NCBI GenBank assembly: GCA_900708905.1
Contig: CAADRB010000027.1
Coordinates: 684,220 to 748,219 of the forward strand
Source: Hymenolepis diminuta
Lineage: Eukaryota > Platyhelminthes > Cestoda > Cyclophyllidea > Hymenolepididae
Reading direction: 5' to 3'
DNA: 64,000 bases
In this document: piece by piece, positions 47,053 to 58,490 of the stretch
Layout of the letters: each line of letters begins with the position of its first letter
Position numbering within the stretch: the first letter of the stretch is position 1
Notes under the pieces: model-generated
Database searches by the model: none
Seen by the model: the letters and a program-made list of their open reading frames with translations, nothing else
Told to the model about the DNA's origin: nothing
Program-made: the position numbers and the translations under genes

Positions 47053-49632
47053 TTGTCTGCTCTATAGACTGCCCTGTTGTAGTTGTCGTTGTTGTTTCCT
47101 AAATCTAGGCAGGCCAGAAGCACGTTAAGTGCTAAACCATTCAGAAAATTGCTCTCTCTTGATTGGTTAGGAGGCAAACCAATAGAGGCATGAGTTCCTG
47201 TGACCAGACCAGGACATTTCATATGGCTTAGGCAAAGATTGTAAAATCCTTAATTATACTCTTTCTCCCCGAACATGATTTTTTTAATGCCTTATGCCTA
47301 AAAGTACGTGGTCATTAAATTGAGTTAGGATTAGTTAACGGTGTCTAAAATTTGGAGAGTGTTTCTGTAATAATTTTAATTAGAAATAAGTATTATTATT
47401 AAAAAACGAATTGATCGTACAGTTCAGTGCATGTAAACAATGCTGTTTTTAATGTGCTTAATTGAATTTAATACTAAAATGTCTATAAGAGAGACAATGA
47501 CTGTTGTACTGAATTTTTATGGCTGTCTAAACAACGATTATGATAGAATATTGCGCTCTGTTTAACTTGATCGTCACAATGATAAATCGCAAATATGTCA
47601 CTTTTGAGTTATGAAATTAAGATATTAGTTGTAAAAAAATTCGAATCGATGTAGTTTTAAAATTATCTTCAATATGGCACACTGAAGACCAATCTGTAAA
47701 TATTATGTTACCCATTTAAGGTGTAGGAAATAAACAACAGAGGGGGAGAGAATGTCTAATTGTTGAGCTGTTGCAAAATGGTAAACTGTTTGATTCAGCC
47801 TTAAAACCAAAATTTGTGCTTATCACAAGAGTCTCTGCGTTTTTAAAAACCACAATCATGGGAGCTTCTTTTTCGGAAGAATGTGGGCAAATCTCATATT
47901 TTTTTATTTCTAATCTAACCATTTCGGCTTCTGGAATCCCTCCTAATTAAACTTACGAAAAATGTTTAATTTAAAATGTTAGCCATGCATTTCAAATTAA
48001 GAGAAATATTTATCGTTGCAACGCTATTCTAGGGTCCAAAATATGTGGTATATACTATTGTGCTTTTGTGGCGTAACTAGGACGGAGCGAAGAGTAGCGC
48101 TGTGAAATAGAATTATTCGCGTCCGTAAATCATATGAAGAGGTCTCAGTTAACAGTACAGTAGCTCTAGTAGCACAAGTTTTAAATTATAATTTCTAATT
48201 TGTTAACATGGTCCGTTAAAAATAAGGATACAATTACCAGACTATGTCTAACCGTTGAGCAGAATCTTATGGATTCACCACACGTCATAGTCTATTTAAC
48301 TAATCGGAGAGCGAACTAAATTCACCCTTTCAAATAAAAGTAAACCTTGTCTTTTACTGCTTAATTCGCCACAACCTCTTCTTGATCTTCCTTTTTATCC
48401 TCCATTAAAAGTACTTCAGTGGAAATTTTTAATCATCCTCTAGAAGGGCATCATTCTTTTTTGATTAAACTTTCACTTGAATTAAAGGTCTCACGAGTCC
48501 TAATTTTATTTCAGACGAATTGAGTGTCTAATGTTTTCATGACATTTAATTTCTTTATTTTCAGGTTTGTAGATTTGTCCCCACCCCCTCCCTCCCCTCT
48601 TCCTCCAGGTCCATGGGGGGGGGGGAGATAATGTCAACGATTATCTGAGATTGTTGACCAGTTGGTTTAATCCTGTGCTTCGTCGTGACACCTCGATTTA
48701 TTTGTATTTTCCTACAACCTAAAGAGAGTTGATAAATCTAACAAGCGCTTCTATATAAATATAGCATATTTGATTTTTCTTAAACCAGTTAACATATTAA
48801 TCTATGAGGGCTTTTCCCAAAATAATATTGCAAATAATACTTGAACTATTTTTAGTACGAGGTAATTGAAATGAAGAGAGGAGACAAAATGTGTCTTGAA
48901 ATACATAGGAGTCTCCCTCTTTTTGCCCTTAATTGCCTCTCAACATTCTTCTTTTTTACATATTTCTATCACAGTAAATGAAAAAATATATGCATTTGTG
49001 ATACAACTGCGAGCTGTTTGCCGAATACTTTCAGTAGGAAAATTATCGTGCAGAAGGTAGAAAGGGATGGAGATAAAATAAAATCAGTTCAGATCTCTAA
49101 TGCTTCTATTCGCGAATTAATTTTTAATTATTTTAGAATTTAATTATTACATTGTTTTATGATGAAAAATATGGTTTATGGAGTCTGAATTTTTAATAAA
49201 GGGTTAATAAAAATATGTGAAACCATTGAAAAATTTTAACTGATGCTAAATAATTGCCGAGGCAGTAAGGATAACTTTTGAATGGGAGCAAGTGGGAATG
49301 ATAAAATGGAATTTGAAACTTGATCCTTTTAGATGTACATTTAATGCTAATGAATAAATTTGAATTAGTTTGAGGAATAATTTATCTCAAAAACGCCTTT
49401 GATACAAGTCATCTCTCTTGCAAGGAATTAGTTTTCGGCTCAGTTTACCTTAACATCCTTCAAGGCTTCAATGATCAGTTGGAAGAGGGATATGAAGCGG
49501 AATGAAATTTCGCATAAGAATCATCATGAGCGTATTAAAAAAACGATCAGAAAGAAAGGGAAGAAAAGGAAGTGACATCCTGAACTAGTTCCTCCAATAC
49601 CCAAAGAATTGAAATTTGAATAGAAAGTAAAG
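47053..49632. other. Upstream region of the SLC17-like gene
   Basis: No gene is called. The promoter of the SLC17-like gene should lie here, but no core motif is clear. A C-rich tract followed by an eleven-G run (48579-48625) is the only strongly structured element. Confidence 0.45.
48579..48625. repeat. C-tract plus G11 tract (G-quadruplex potential)
   Basis: The plus strand has four C runs of at least three separated by single bases (48579-48597) and eleven Gs at 48615-48625. The minus strand, which is the coding strand of the SLC17-like gene, therefore carries four consecutive G runs with one-base loops. This is a canonical quadruplex pattern about 1.5 kb upstream of the start codon. Confidence 0.6.
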
Positions 49633-49912
49633 ATTATCAAGAAGACAGAGAATGGAGATCTTCCTGCGAAAATCAACATTGAATGCAGTGCTGCATTCCA
49701 GACATACGAATCGGGAGCCCCGAACCAAGAGAGAGGAAAAGGACATGTCGAACGAAAAGGGGAGGGAGCAATTGCAGAGAAGATGAAAGCTCTTCACGTG
49801 AACTCCTTGACGGCTGCTCATCCAAGACTTGACAGAAAATCCCCGTTGAAATGATTAACATGAAGAAGAAGCAGAACAAATATGCATCAATTACCCAAAC
49901 ACACCCCTGAAA
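49633..49912 (+). repeat. Inverted repeat around SLC17 exon 1, upstream arm, frame intact
   Basis: Copy of 40790-41075 in opposite orientation. Here a single frame stays open for about 75 codons to a TGA, reading KKTENGDLPAKINIE, then GAPNQERGKGHVERKGEG and KMKALHVNSLTAAHPRLD. No start codon or other domains are visible, so it is a fragment of a longer unknown coding sequence. Confidence 0.6.
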
Positions 49913-50159
49913 ATGCAGTAGGTCTCCATGAAGGAATTCAGAACCATCCAAAGTACTTCAAGAGAAGCCGAAAGAGAAGTTATATAAGTATGGCGTAGCT
50001 TAAAATAGGCATGCCAAGTAAAAGTTAATCGTGAAAAAAAATATTTTTTTTCCTGACGAAATTAATATTTTATATATGGTTTTTTAGTTGTCATTGAAAT
50101 TCTGATTTACTCTTGAATTGTTTACGTTAACTAATTTGAATCACGCTATACTGTAGAGA

Positions 50160-50480
50160 GTTCGGACGAAGTTGTTCCAAGACCAGCCGTGCGTTAATAC
50201 GAGATTTTATGGCGATAGACTGAGCCAGAGTGGGGTTGTTGAGACGTTATTGGGGTTACAAATAGGGTTCGGGTTGCACACGTGATGGAAGTCGGTGATG
50301 AAGGCCGAAGCGGTAAGGAACACGTCAACGCGCACTCGTACGTATGTTTTCTCCTCCTCTTCGCGAGTTGGCGCCCCAGTGGTTGGTTGCTCCACGACCG
50401 CTTTTATTGGCTCTATCCGTGTCGTGGCTTGTGATTGGTGCATTACCGAGAAAGACAGAGATGATTGGTTAGTTTATATC
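50160..50480. other. GC-richer island with CCAAT-type motifs (promoter- or LTR-like)
   Basis: About 320 bases with clearly higher GC and CpG than the flanks. It holds several ATTGG/CCAAT motifs (near 50404, 50434 and 50463) and TGGCGCCCCAGTGG near 50370, which resembles a retroelement primer-binding site. Minus-strand and plus-strand frames of 78 and 62 codons overlap it without domain features. It could be a promoter, a solo LTR or the 5' leader of an LTR element. There is no partner repeat in the window to decide. Confidence 0.3.
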
Positions 50481-52850
50481 TAGTTTCGGTTTCCATGTGC
50501 TTTACACCGTAATAAGTCTTCTTCATATAAACTAGAACATGTAATTTCCTTTTTTCCGGCTGGAATATCTGTCTGTGAGTGAGAGAAAAGCCCTTATTTA
50601 TTATATGCTCTGCTCAATCGTTTAACTTCGAAATCAAGATAGGATATGATTAAGTGTATGTTTGAATTTTGAAATCAGCTTAATAAAATCACTGCCACAG
50701 TGAAATTGAGAATATTTTGCATAGACTGAAGGCAATACCCTTTTCATTTAAAAGGTGACGATCTAAGATTAAATGCAATTATTTTAGGCTTTTTTCATGC
50801 TAATGTGATTAAATACTACGTCTGGATATGTGTAACTACTCGCAACCTTGATCACATTTGCGCAATAAGTTGACGTTAATAAAGGTAATTAACAACATTG
50901 ATCTAATACATTTTTTATTTGGATTAAATAACGAAAATACTATGTTTCTTAAGTCATTCAGTGAATAAGTCCGATAACAATAGTATTAATTGATGGAATT
51001 TCTCAAAGGAAATAGAACTCAAAATTGCGAGGCCTTAAAATTAGTCCCCTTCTGCTAATTGACGCACAGGCTCAAATTTAAGTGGTTTCTGATTCAGTTA
51101 GAGGCTGTAGATCTATTAATAAATATGCAACATATTCTTTATACATATATAGCAAAAGTTCAAACAAATTTTTAGTTGCCGAAGTTAAAAATTACTGATT
51201 CAATTAAATGAATACAAATTTTAGAAGATTTTATTAGAAGCCATTTAAATAAAACAAACGTTATTGTAAATTATTGAAATTATTTTTAATGTTAATATTA
51301 ACCACAAAAATCAATTTCCGTCTCATTCAAAAAACAAATTTGCACTAATATGAAAGTTTACATTCAGTAAAACAAAAACCAAATTAAAACTTGAATACAA
51401 AGGACGTATTTATTTTGCGAAAATTTATTCAAGAACTCCAGAGTGCTTATATTTTCCTTAATAACTTAGCCAGAAAATTATGTTAAATGCAAAAAATAAA
51501 AATGGATTTAAAAAATTTAATTTAATTTTAGAAAATATTAAAAGAAAATCTAAAAAAGTGTAATATAATGGACAAAATAAAGTGGAGGCAATTTTAGACG
51601 ATTCTATTTGAATATTTCCGATATTTTGTCAAGGACGCAAACGAACCAACTAGGTCATTTCTATGTCTGCCTGGAAATTATCTCAAAAGATGTAAAATAT
51701 AATGCCCACTTTATGCCTTAAACTATTTTATAATTGAAGAAGCATCAAAGATTATTATTATAATATACAGAGCTGAATACTTTTAGAAATTAATAATAAG
51801 TTTATTTATTTAATGATCGCGTAGAGCTTCCATTAATCGGATTGGGAAGATTACTGTATTTGATAGAACTCTTTAAAGTTTGGAATAGCCGCCATTTCTC
51901 TATTTCAGATTTATTAAGGGATTTTACTTATTTTATAAAATAATTGAGTTTAACAATTTAATAGAAATGCAACCAATCTAAAAAGATTTTACGAAAATTG
52001 CTGAAAATTTTTAGAAACAGAATAAATGAAAAGTAAACTGGCAAAAACGTCGGGTTGTGCTATTTTTGTCGTGCAAACCATTCTGAAATTTGATTGAAAT
52101 ATTTAATAGTCAGAGTACGTTCATTTATTTGAATATTTGATTTTTTCTCTCGGTGTGAAGCAAGAAAGATGCATCCCTGTACACCAAGACAGGTGGAGAA
52201 CTCTGCTATTAAGCAAATGAAGAAGTTTGCATTCTTTTTAATCGACAATTTATTGGAGCCTGATATTCACTGAAATACAAGAATAATGAAAACCGTCTGT
52301 TCATTATGATGCGCTGATTCTCATAGAATACCGATTTACATGTTTTCTGATTCCATGTTACACAGCCTTATAAACCGGTAGATCAACAATGCAAAAGAGA
52401 ATTTTGCATACCAATGATCGAACTTGATTTATGATATGCATCTTTTTCTCGCTTTTTTCCTGAAGGAAAAATGATAAGAGCAAACAAAATGGAATTACAA
52501 GGGAGGAGAAGGACACGCTCACGCAAGCCATTTCAAAACGAGTAGATAAAGTTGCCAACTTATTTTATAAACATAATTGTAAAAGATATTAAGTGAACTA
52601 AAATAGAAGCTCAATTCCATCCACTCTAAATAGTCTGTATATTCAAGAGCCCATTCATTTTGAGAAAGCTTATTTTATTATAAGACGCCATAGTGTTTTG
52701 TTTAAAAGTCGCTAATAGGGAGTACCATATTTTGGCATTATATGCTTACCCCTTCTGATAAATGAATGATAAAGTTGACAGCCTATATTAATGACGGCAT
52801 TGTGGAAGTGTTCTTATGATAGCATCACCATAATAAAATGTCTACTATTA
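50481..52850. other. AT-rich intergenic stretch
   Basis: Nothing supportable was seen on either strand; frames are short and low in complexity. Confidence 0.5.
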
Positions 52851-52852
52851 TA

Positions 52853-52882
52853 TAGGGTGTGTAAGACATCTGAGGACACCTT
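52853..52882 (+). repeat. Left terminal inverted repeat of the mariner element
   Basis: Pairs with 54094-54122. Flanked by TA. Confidence 0.7.
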
Positions 52883-52974
52883 ATGTACTTTCAGAAAAAG
52901 AGGAAATGAAACTGCAGATGGTTAAAAATTACAATTTCTTATAATAAAAAATAAATATACTATTAACCTTAGTT

Positions 52975-54029
52975 TTATTCTATATATCCTTCTTCGGCTA
53001 CGATCACTCACTTAATTTGAGTTCAAAAGTGGCTGAAAGCTTTCATCAGGTGGCCTTTACTGATTTCCCCCATTGCTCGAGCTACTGATTCCATCAGAAA
53101 GGAGGATTTAGTGTTACGGGGATGCTTATTAACTCCCCCCACAACACACTCCGCCTAAAATGTAATAATGCAAAGGATTAAGATCTAGTGAGTTAGGAGA
53201 TCATCAGTTTGATGTGATATGATCATGAAAATACTTGGTCATTCAATCCTGGCTTTTGACAGTTTTATGAAATGGAGCCGAATTCCATTGGAAAAAATAG
53301 GGTCTTTCTCTACTGGCCACGCTGTCTATCCTAGGCAGCTTAACAACGATGGATTGAAGAGTCTCCTCATATGTATCTTCATTGACTCTAAGACTGTGTG
53401 GAAAAAAATTGGGAAATCATGATGTGCTCTTCACTGCTAGCTGACCGACAACCATCACCATCGATGAAAACTTCGTGTGCATGCATAACAGTTGGAACAT
53501 CAGTGGGGCCCGCCCGCACATAGCCGTCTATCATTTCTTCCACTGAATTATTGATCCTGGTGGAACTTTTTCGTCAAAGAAGAATCCAAGGCACTCCTGT
53601 TCTTCTGCGTGCCTCACTTTGTTTAAGAGTCGTTTTGCACGCATTACACGATTCTCTAGAGCCCGTTTTCCCAAACACACTAACCTTGTCCGAGAGGAAA
53701 GTATGATTTTCATTTAAAGTCTTCCTTATTATTCTTTCAGACACTTGAAGATCATTGGCTAAATGTCGCGCATTGACTCCCAACGACTTTCATCCATCAT
53801 GCAGTGCCATCCACCATTCTGACAAACTCAGGTGTCCCGAGTAAGTCAGCAGAGTGTTGAAAATGTTATTTACTCTCGCTGGTGGCGGCAAATCCATCTC
53901 CATTGTTTTCGTTCGTCTCCTCTCCAACTTTGAAACAAAAGACGCGGCGATGCGATTTCTAAATTCCTGTCTTTCACTTTTATAGACAGCGTGTTTTTAC
54001 AGCTCATTAGTTATAGTAGTATCTGCCAT
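52975..54029 (-). pseudogene. Tc1/mariner transposase pseudogene
   Basis: Runs from ATG (54029, MADTTITNEL) to TAA (52975) with stops after codon 10 and within the HDG-KSLG region, and at least two frameshifts. In order it shows a helix-turn-helix-like block (ARHLANDLQVSERIIRKTL), a KRLLNK...EEQECLGFFFDEK stretch with one catalytic-type Asp of the DEK motif, DVPTVMHA, then far downstream VNKHPRNTK and the C-terminal VIVAEEGYIE. These match the usual order in full-length members of the family. It cannot make an active protein. Confidence 0.75.
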
Positions 54030-54093
54030 GAGATCTTCTGCTATAAAAAATGCATAATTTATTATCGGGCTAGTTTAAATTACAAAAAAGGAA

Positions 54094-54122
54094 GTGTCCT
54101 TAGATGCTTTACGCATCCTGCA
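54094..54122 (-). repeat. Right terminal inverted repeat of the mariner element
   Basis: Reverse complement resembles 52853-52882 at about 23 of 28 positions by eye; a TA follows. Confidence 0.7.
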
Positions 54123-56900
54123 TATTGTAAACCTTGATTAAAAAGACTGATTTATTTGTGAAGTAAGTTTGGTGTATATGTCCAGCCAGATCTTGAATTC
54201 TAACTTGAATTAGAATTTAAATATAAAGAAATTAATATGGATAACCTTCATTTTTAAAGGAAAAACTAAATGTTTTCAGTTACAGATCGAAAGAATGCTC
54301 CTGTAGAAGTGTAGAGGATACTTAAAGGAGCTGTTTAAAATTTTGAAAAAGCAAATACGAGCTAATGCACTTCATTTAATTTATGAGTTCTTTGACTTCT
54401 AGTTGTATCTAACCCCCAAATAAGGCAAAGAAACTGGGAAAAATATCCGGAATTTCCTAGAAACCTACTATGCGGGATTCTATATTCATTTCTATTAGCG
54501 GGTGCATTTGGCTATTACGATTAGTGGCCCTCGAGTCTCTGACCTCAATTTTTGCGGCATTGCAAGGTTCAGAGATCCCATCTTCAATTGGAACACATTT
54601 TAAACGTAAAATAAAAATCGATTTAGTTTATCTTTTCATTGCCCACATAAATTGTTGTTGTTCTCTACTACTCAAATAAAAATTTGTTCATATTCACGGT
54701 TGACCGATATTTTTTCTATCGATTTAACTAATTTCAGCACCACCGGAAGAAAAGACTAAAATACCCTTGTAAAACGTTAGTTAAGGGGTGATTGGAAAGC
54801 TACTTCAATTATATCGTTAAAAATTCGAAGGTTATATGCAAGTGTTTGTTCTCTGATCGCTGTCAATAATGTCTAGTTGACAGTGTTAATGGACGGCGAC
54901 TGATTAAGTCAGAGCAAATATTGAAACTGTCGCTCGGTTATTGTCTGGGTTTGAATAAAATCGATTGGAGTTCCTTTTCCTCATTTGCATTATTCCAGAG
55001 AGAAACCAGAAAAATTATCGTTTCTTAAACAGGCATTCTTTTAATCATAACTGATAATAATATACTCTATTGCGGTTTGAGTAAGGAGCTAACAACAATG
55101 GTGAAACAGTGGACCAAGAGTTTATTTGACCAAGACGTATTGAACGAACTGCAACAGAGACATCCCAAAAGAGTACGAGAGAACTGAGAAAGGAAAGGGT
55201 TTAGAAGGGAGCAATGAAAGATGCCCCTGACAAGCGACCGTCTGTGTGCGTATTGAAAAGTACTTTATATTCATTACTTAATCCCAGGATAGTTCCACTT
55301 TGAGAAGAGCATTTATTAGGGCGTCATAATGCAATTAGAATAATTTATTTCGTCAATAATTGCTAAAAATAATTTTAAAAAGTCAAAAACCTTTAATATA
55401 AGAGTAAGAATTCGATATTTTTACGATAATTTACGTTGTAGAGGTTTGAATCTGTTACATATGAAAATTCCCGCCAGCCACGCATGCGGACAATAAATGT
55501 TTCTGACATGAAACGCTGTCTGGAGTGTAGAAAGTGTGTCCAAATCATAACAGATATGAACTTATATGTTTACTATTATTATAACATCAGGTTTATATTA
55601 TTGATCAGAGGGTAAAATGTATACACCAAGAGCTTTCGCGTTTAGCATGTGATAGGTTAGAAAGTACATCTGAACCACATAGACGTATGCCAATATAATG
55701 AACACCTTTTCTGTTTTTCATTTGCTAAAATTATTTAATTTAATATGCTTTGTTTTAATGCTATTAATTATTCCCTATTTATCATAATTCACTAAAAATA
55801 AGTACTCTGTTCCTCTGTATTCGTTGCTGTTCATATTTCTGCCCGTCGGTTCGCATTAAGAAAACAATAATTCAAATCTGGTAGACTTTAAAAGAATCTA
55901 GGGGAACAAATTCTTCAAATAAAATTATTTGCTTCTCGGAAATACAAACCCACAACACTTTCACTCCCGCTTTCTTTTATAGTCAAAAATTTTCCTTCCC
56001 TTACTCATTATGAGTATGTAAAATCCCCTTAAGGAGTATTTCACTGTATCAAGGACTTGATTGACAATGATGCCTTGGATACTCATGCAATCAAAATTAA
56101 GATTTAGAATTGTTCACACGCATGAACAGTGTTCTCATCTCCTAGCAAATTATTTTTTAACAAAGCGCGATGGGTTCAGGAAATGGTAAGACTTGGTGAT
56201 ATTTCCTTACTTTATAAGTACTTTTAAAAGGATTTAAGAGTACGGGCTGGAAGTAAGTACATAAAACTTTTATACTAAGGACATAATTTTCATAAAATTT
56301 CAGTCATTTAAAGATCTTATCAAATATGCAAATTGGAAGAGAGGATATATGGTTTAAAGACTCTAGTAAATTGAAAAGAAGGCTCTGAGAGGATTTAAAA
56401 TAACATTTTATTGATTTCAATGAGCTTTTCCAGCTCTGACATTTAGTTCTAAAGTTCGAATCTAAGGAACTGCCACGAATTCATAATATTCATATGACAG
56501 GACACATTCAGCGGCTCAAGAAATAGGAAGAGCGATTGGGTGGTCAATTTCTTCTTCACACACTTGTAGTCAAGAGAAAAAATTTAATCTAAGAGTGTTT
56601 GAATATTAGTTAGTAGTACCCACTTAATACTCCACAATAAATTCCGCAACCTCCAATCACAAGTGGCTAGATGACAAAATTCAATGGTCAGCTTAAGTAA
56701 TAAGTGATCATGACAACAGTCAGGTAGGAGTAACATTTTCTATTTTATTTCGAATATTATATCACATTTGAGGAAACATTGTAAAATGTTTCTATTTGTC
56801 ACTTTTTAGATTTGCTTACAGGTACGCTTATGTTAACCCTAAGAATCACATAGTATAGTGTAACTTTGAAATACGCGCTCTATTATAATGTTGTGTTGTT
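54123..56900. other. Intergenic, no supported gene
   Basis: A 29-codon frame at 55098-55187 (plus) has an unusually good start context (ACAACAATGG) and reads KQWTKSLFDQDVLNELQQRH, but nothing links it to a gene. The rest is AT-rich without features. Confidence 0.4.
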
Positions 56901-56917
56901 TGGTTTAAACTTTTAAT

Positions 56918-57610
56918 TTGGTGAATCTTCTTATGGAAAGTTGGCTGATATTTTTCTTCAATGTTCTTGGTCATGTTGGTCATGGACGATACGAAGTCCT
57001 GGAGAAGACCTGGGGGCGACAGTCTACTCGATGTTCAATCTTTGAAATGTTTAAACCAAAACTGCTTGAAGGAGCACTGTTAAGCAAAATGCCAACATTG
57101 ACAGCTTAAACAAGGTGAAAACATTTTCCGATCAATAGGCGAATTCGGCTGTGCCACAAACTCTATGGATTAAGGCCCTGATCCAGGATTATTGAGACAT
57201 GAATCGCACGTAAGATTAGTCATCGTAACTCCTTCTCCGACCATTTCTTGAAGCTTCACATAGAGACTTCTCTCTGTTAGTTCTAAATAGTAGCTAAGAC
57301 TTTGTTTGAAATCCAGGAGTGAAAATAGGACCTCCGAACTGTCATTCTGCTAAAAAACTGATACTAAATATATCCCAATGAAAATTTGCGACGCCTGAAA
57401 ATTCATATACATCTACATCATGCCCAAGCACAGGTTTGTGGCAATAAAAGTAAGCGTTGAAGGGAGAGAAGTTCCGGCCAAAAACTTCTTCCATGACCTG
57501 CACAGTTTCATAGTTTCTTGTACAAATATTTATGTGATAGCGACGAGTACGTCAAGAAGAATAGGATTAAATGGTGTGCGCACATCAAGATTTCTGATAC
57601 AGGCTTAAGT
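56918..57610 (+). pseudogene. Possible decayed coding sequence, family unknown
   Basis: Two open segments on the same strand, 56918-57109 (with RYEVLEKTWGRQSTRCSIFE) and 57420-57608 (with KVSVEGREVPAKNFFHDLHS), are separated by stops. Their composition (Trp, Cys, charged residues) is more protein-like than the surrounding AT-rich frames. No family is assigned. Confidence 0.25.
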
Positions 57611-57988
57611 TAAAGCAGAAGAAATTTGTATATCTAATTAAAAGTCATTATAGAAAAATTCTTATGATTTATTCTGAATGGGTAAAACATGAAATAATGA
57701 AATATGTTCACCAAAACTTCGATCAACAATTTGGAAAACCGCCAAAGAGAACAAATAAGCAAATAAAAATTATCACTTATTTTCCACCGATAAAATATAA
57801 TTATATTCCAAGTTTATCCTTCATTATTATTGAGGAGACGTTACTACTTTATTCTTAAAATTTTCCTAAAAGGTAATGAAAATAAAACTGAAAATTTTAT
57901 TGTATGTAGGAATTTATTCAATAGCGTTTTATTAAATTCTGAAATTATCTTTTTCTACTGCCATTTTGTGAATATTTTGGGTTATTAC

Positions 57989-58150
57989 TTTAAAGTAACG
58001 ATAAAAACTTGTAGTAGCAGAGTCACCAGTTTGTAGAGGGCCACCAGATTGTTGAGGGTCACCAGTGTGTAGCGGCAGATGGCTAACAGTAAATGAAAGA
58101 AAAAGAACGACAAGGATTGCGTTGACCAGGTTGTATTGAACAAAACTCAT
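57989..58150 (-). CDS. Candidate first exon of a secreted peptide with six-residue repeats
   Basis: ATG at 58150 (minus; G at -3) opens MSFVQYNLVNAILVVLFLSF, a signal-peptide-like start of basic-poor N region and strong hydrophobic core. It is followed by three tandem six-residue units, LHTGDP, QQSGGP and LQTGDS, encoded by an 18-bp repeat at about 58020-58073. The frame closes at 57932; a GTAATA after TTT AAA near 57988 could be a donor. A TTTAAATAG sits about 120 bases upstream of the ATG within a GC-richer stretch (58200-58480). No further exon was identified, so the gene is unproven and its function unknown. Confidence 0.3.
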
Positions 58151-58490
58151 AACAGAGTCTCAAGGGAAAATAGAGAATTGGAGGAGAAGGATTGAGCAAC
58201 GGGAGATGTGTTGGACGAGCTAGGGTCCCCCTGGTGTGTGTGCATATGTGTGTCTAATGGAAGGCTATTTAAAATCGAGACTTTGGGTGAGGACACGCAT
58301 AAGGATATAATCGTATGCATGCTTTAATTGGTCGGGACGATTATGGGAAAGGAAGAGCCAGTGCAGACCGACCATGCGGTGTCTGCTAATATCGTCCGAG
58401 GTATGCTTACTTTTTCCGATCGATGAGAAATAGGCCAGTTGAGGACACACGATGTTTGTCTATAGAGTGCTCGGGTTAGAAAAGGTTAAA
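58151..58490. other. GC-richer stretch upstream of the candidate secreted peptide
   Basis: Higher GC than its flanks, with a TATA-like TTTAAATAG on the minus strand (58276-58268) and a GTGTGTGTGC run (58236-58245). It could be a promoter or an old LTR-like fragment. Confidence 0.25.

Larger units (their letters stand above)
52853..54122 (-). mobile_element. Tc1/mariner-type DNA transposon, inactive
   Basis: About 1.27 kb, bounded by imperfect terminal inverted repeats of roughly 28 bp (AGGGTGTGTAAGACATCTGA at the left end, AGGATGCGTAAAGCATCTAA at the right end on the other strand). TA dinucleotides lie at or next to both ends, as expected of this superfamily's target site. It carries one decayed transposase reading frame. 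Confidence 0.8.

Noticed and set aside
49673..49951. Minus-strand frames of 92 and 78 codons
   Set aside because: Antisense shadows of the repeat at 49633-49912, whose plus frame is the one that matches the intronic copy.
58230..58260. GT-rich run as a possible telomeric or CRISPR-like repeat
   Set aside because: Too short and irregular; no spaced identical repeats anywhere in the window.
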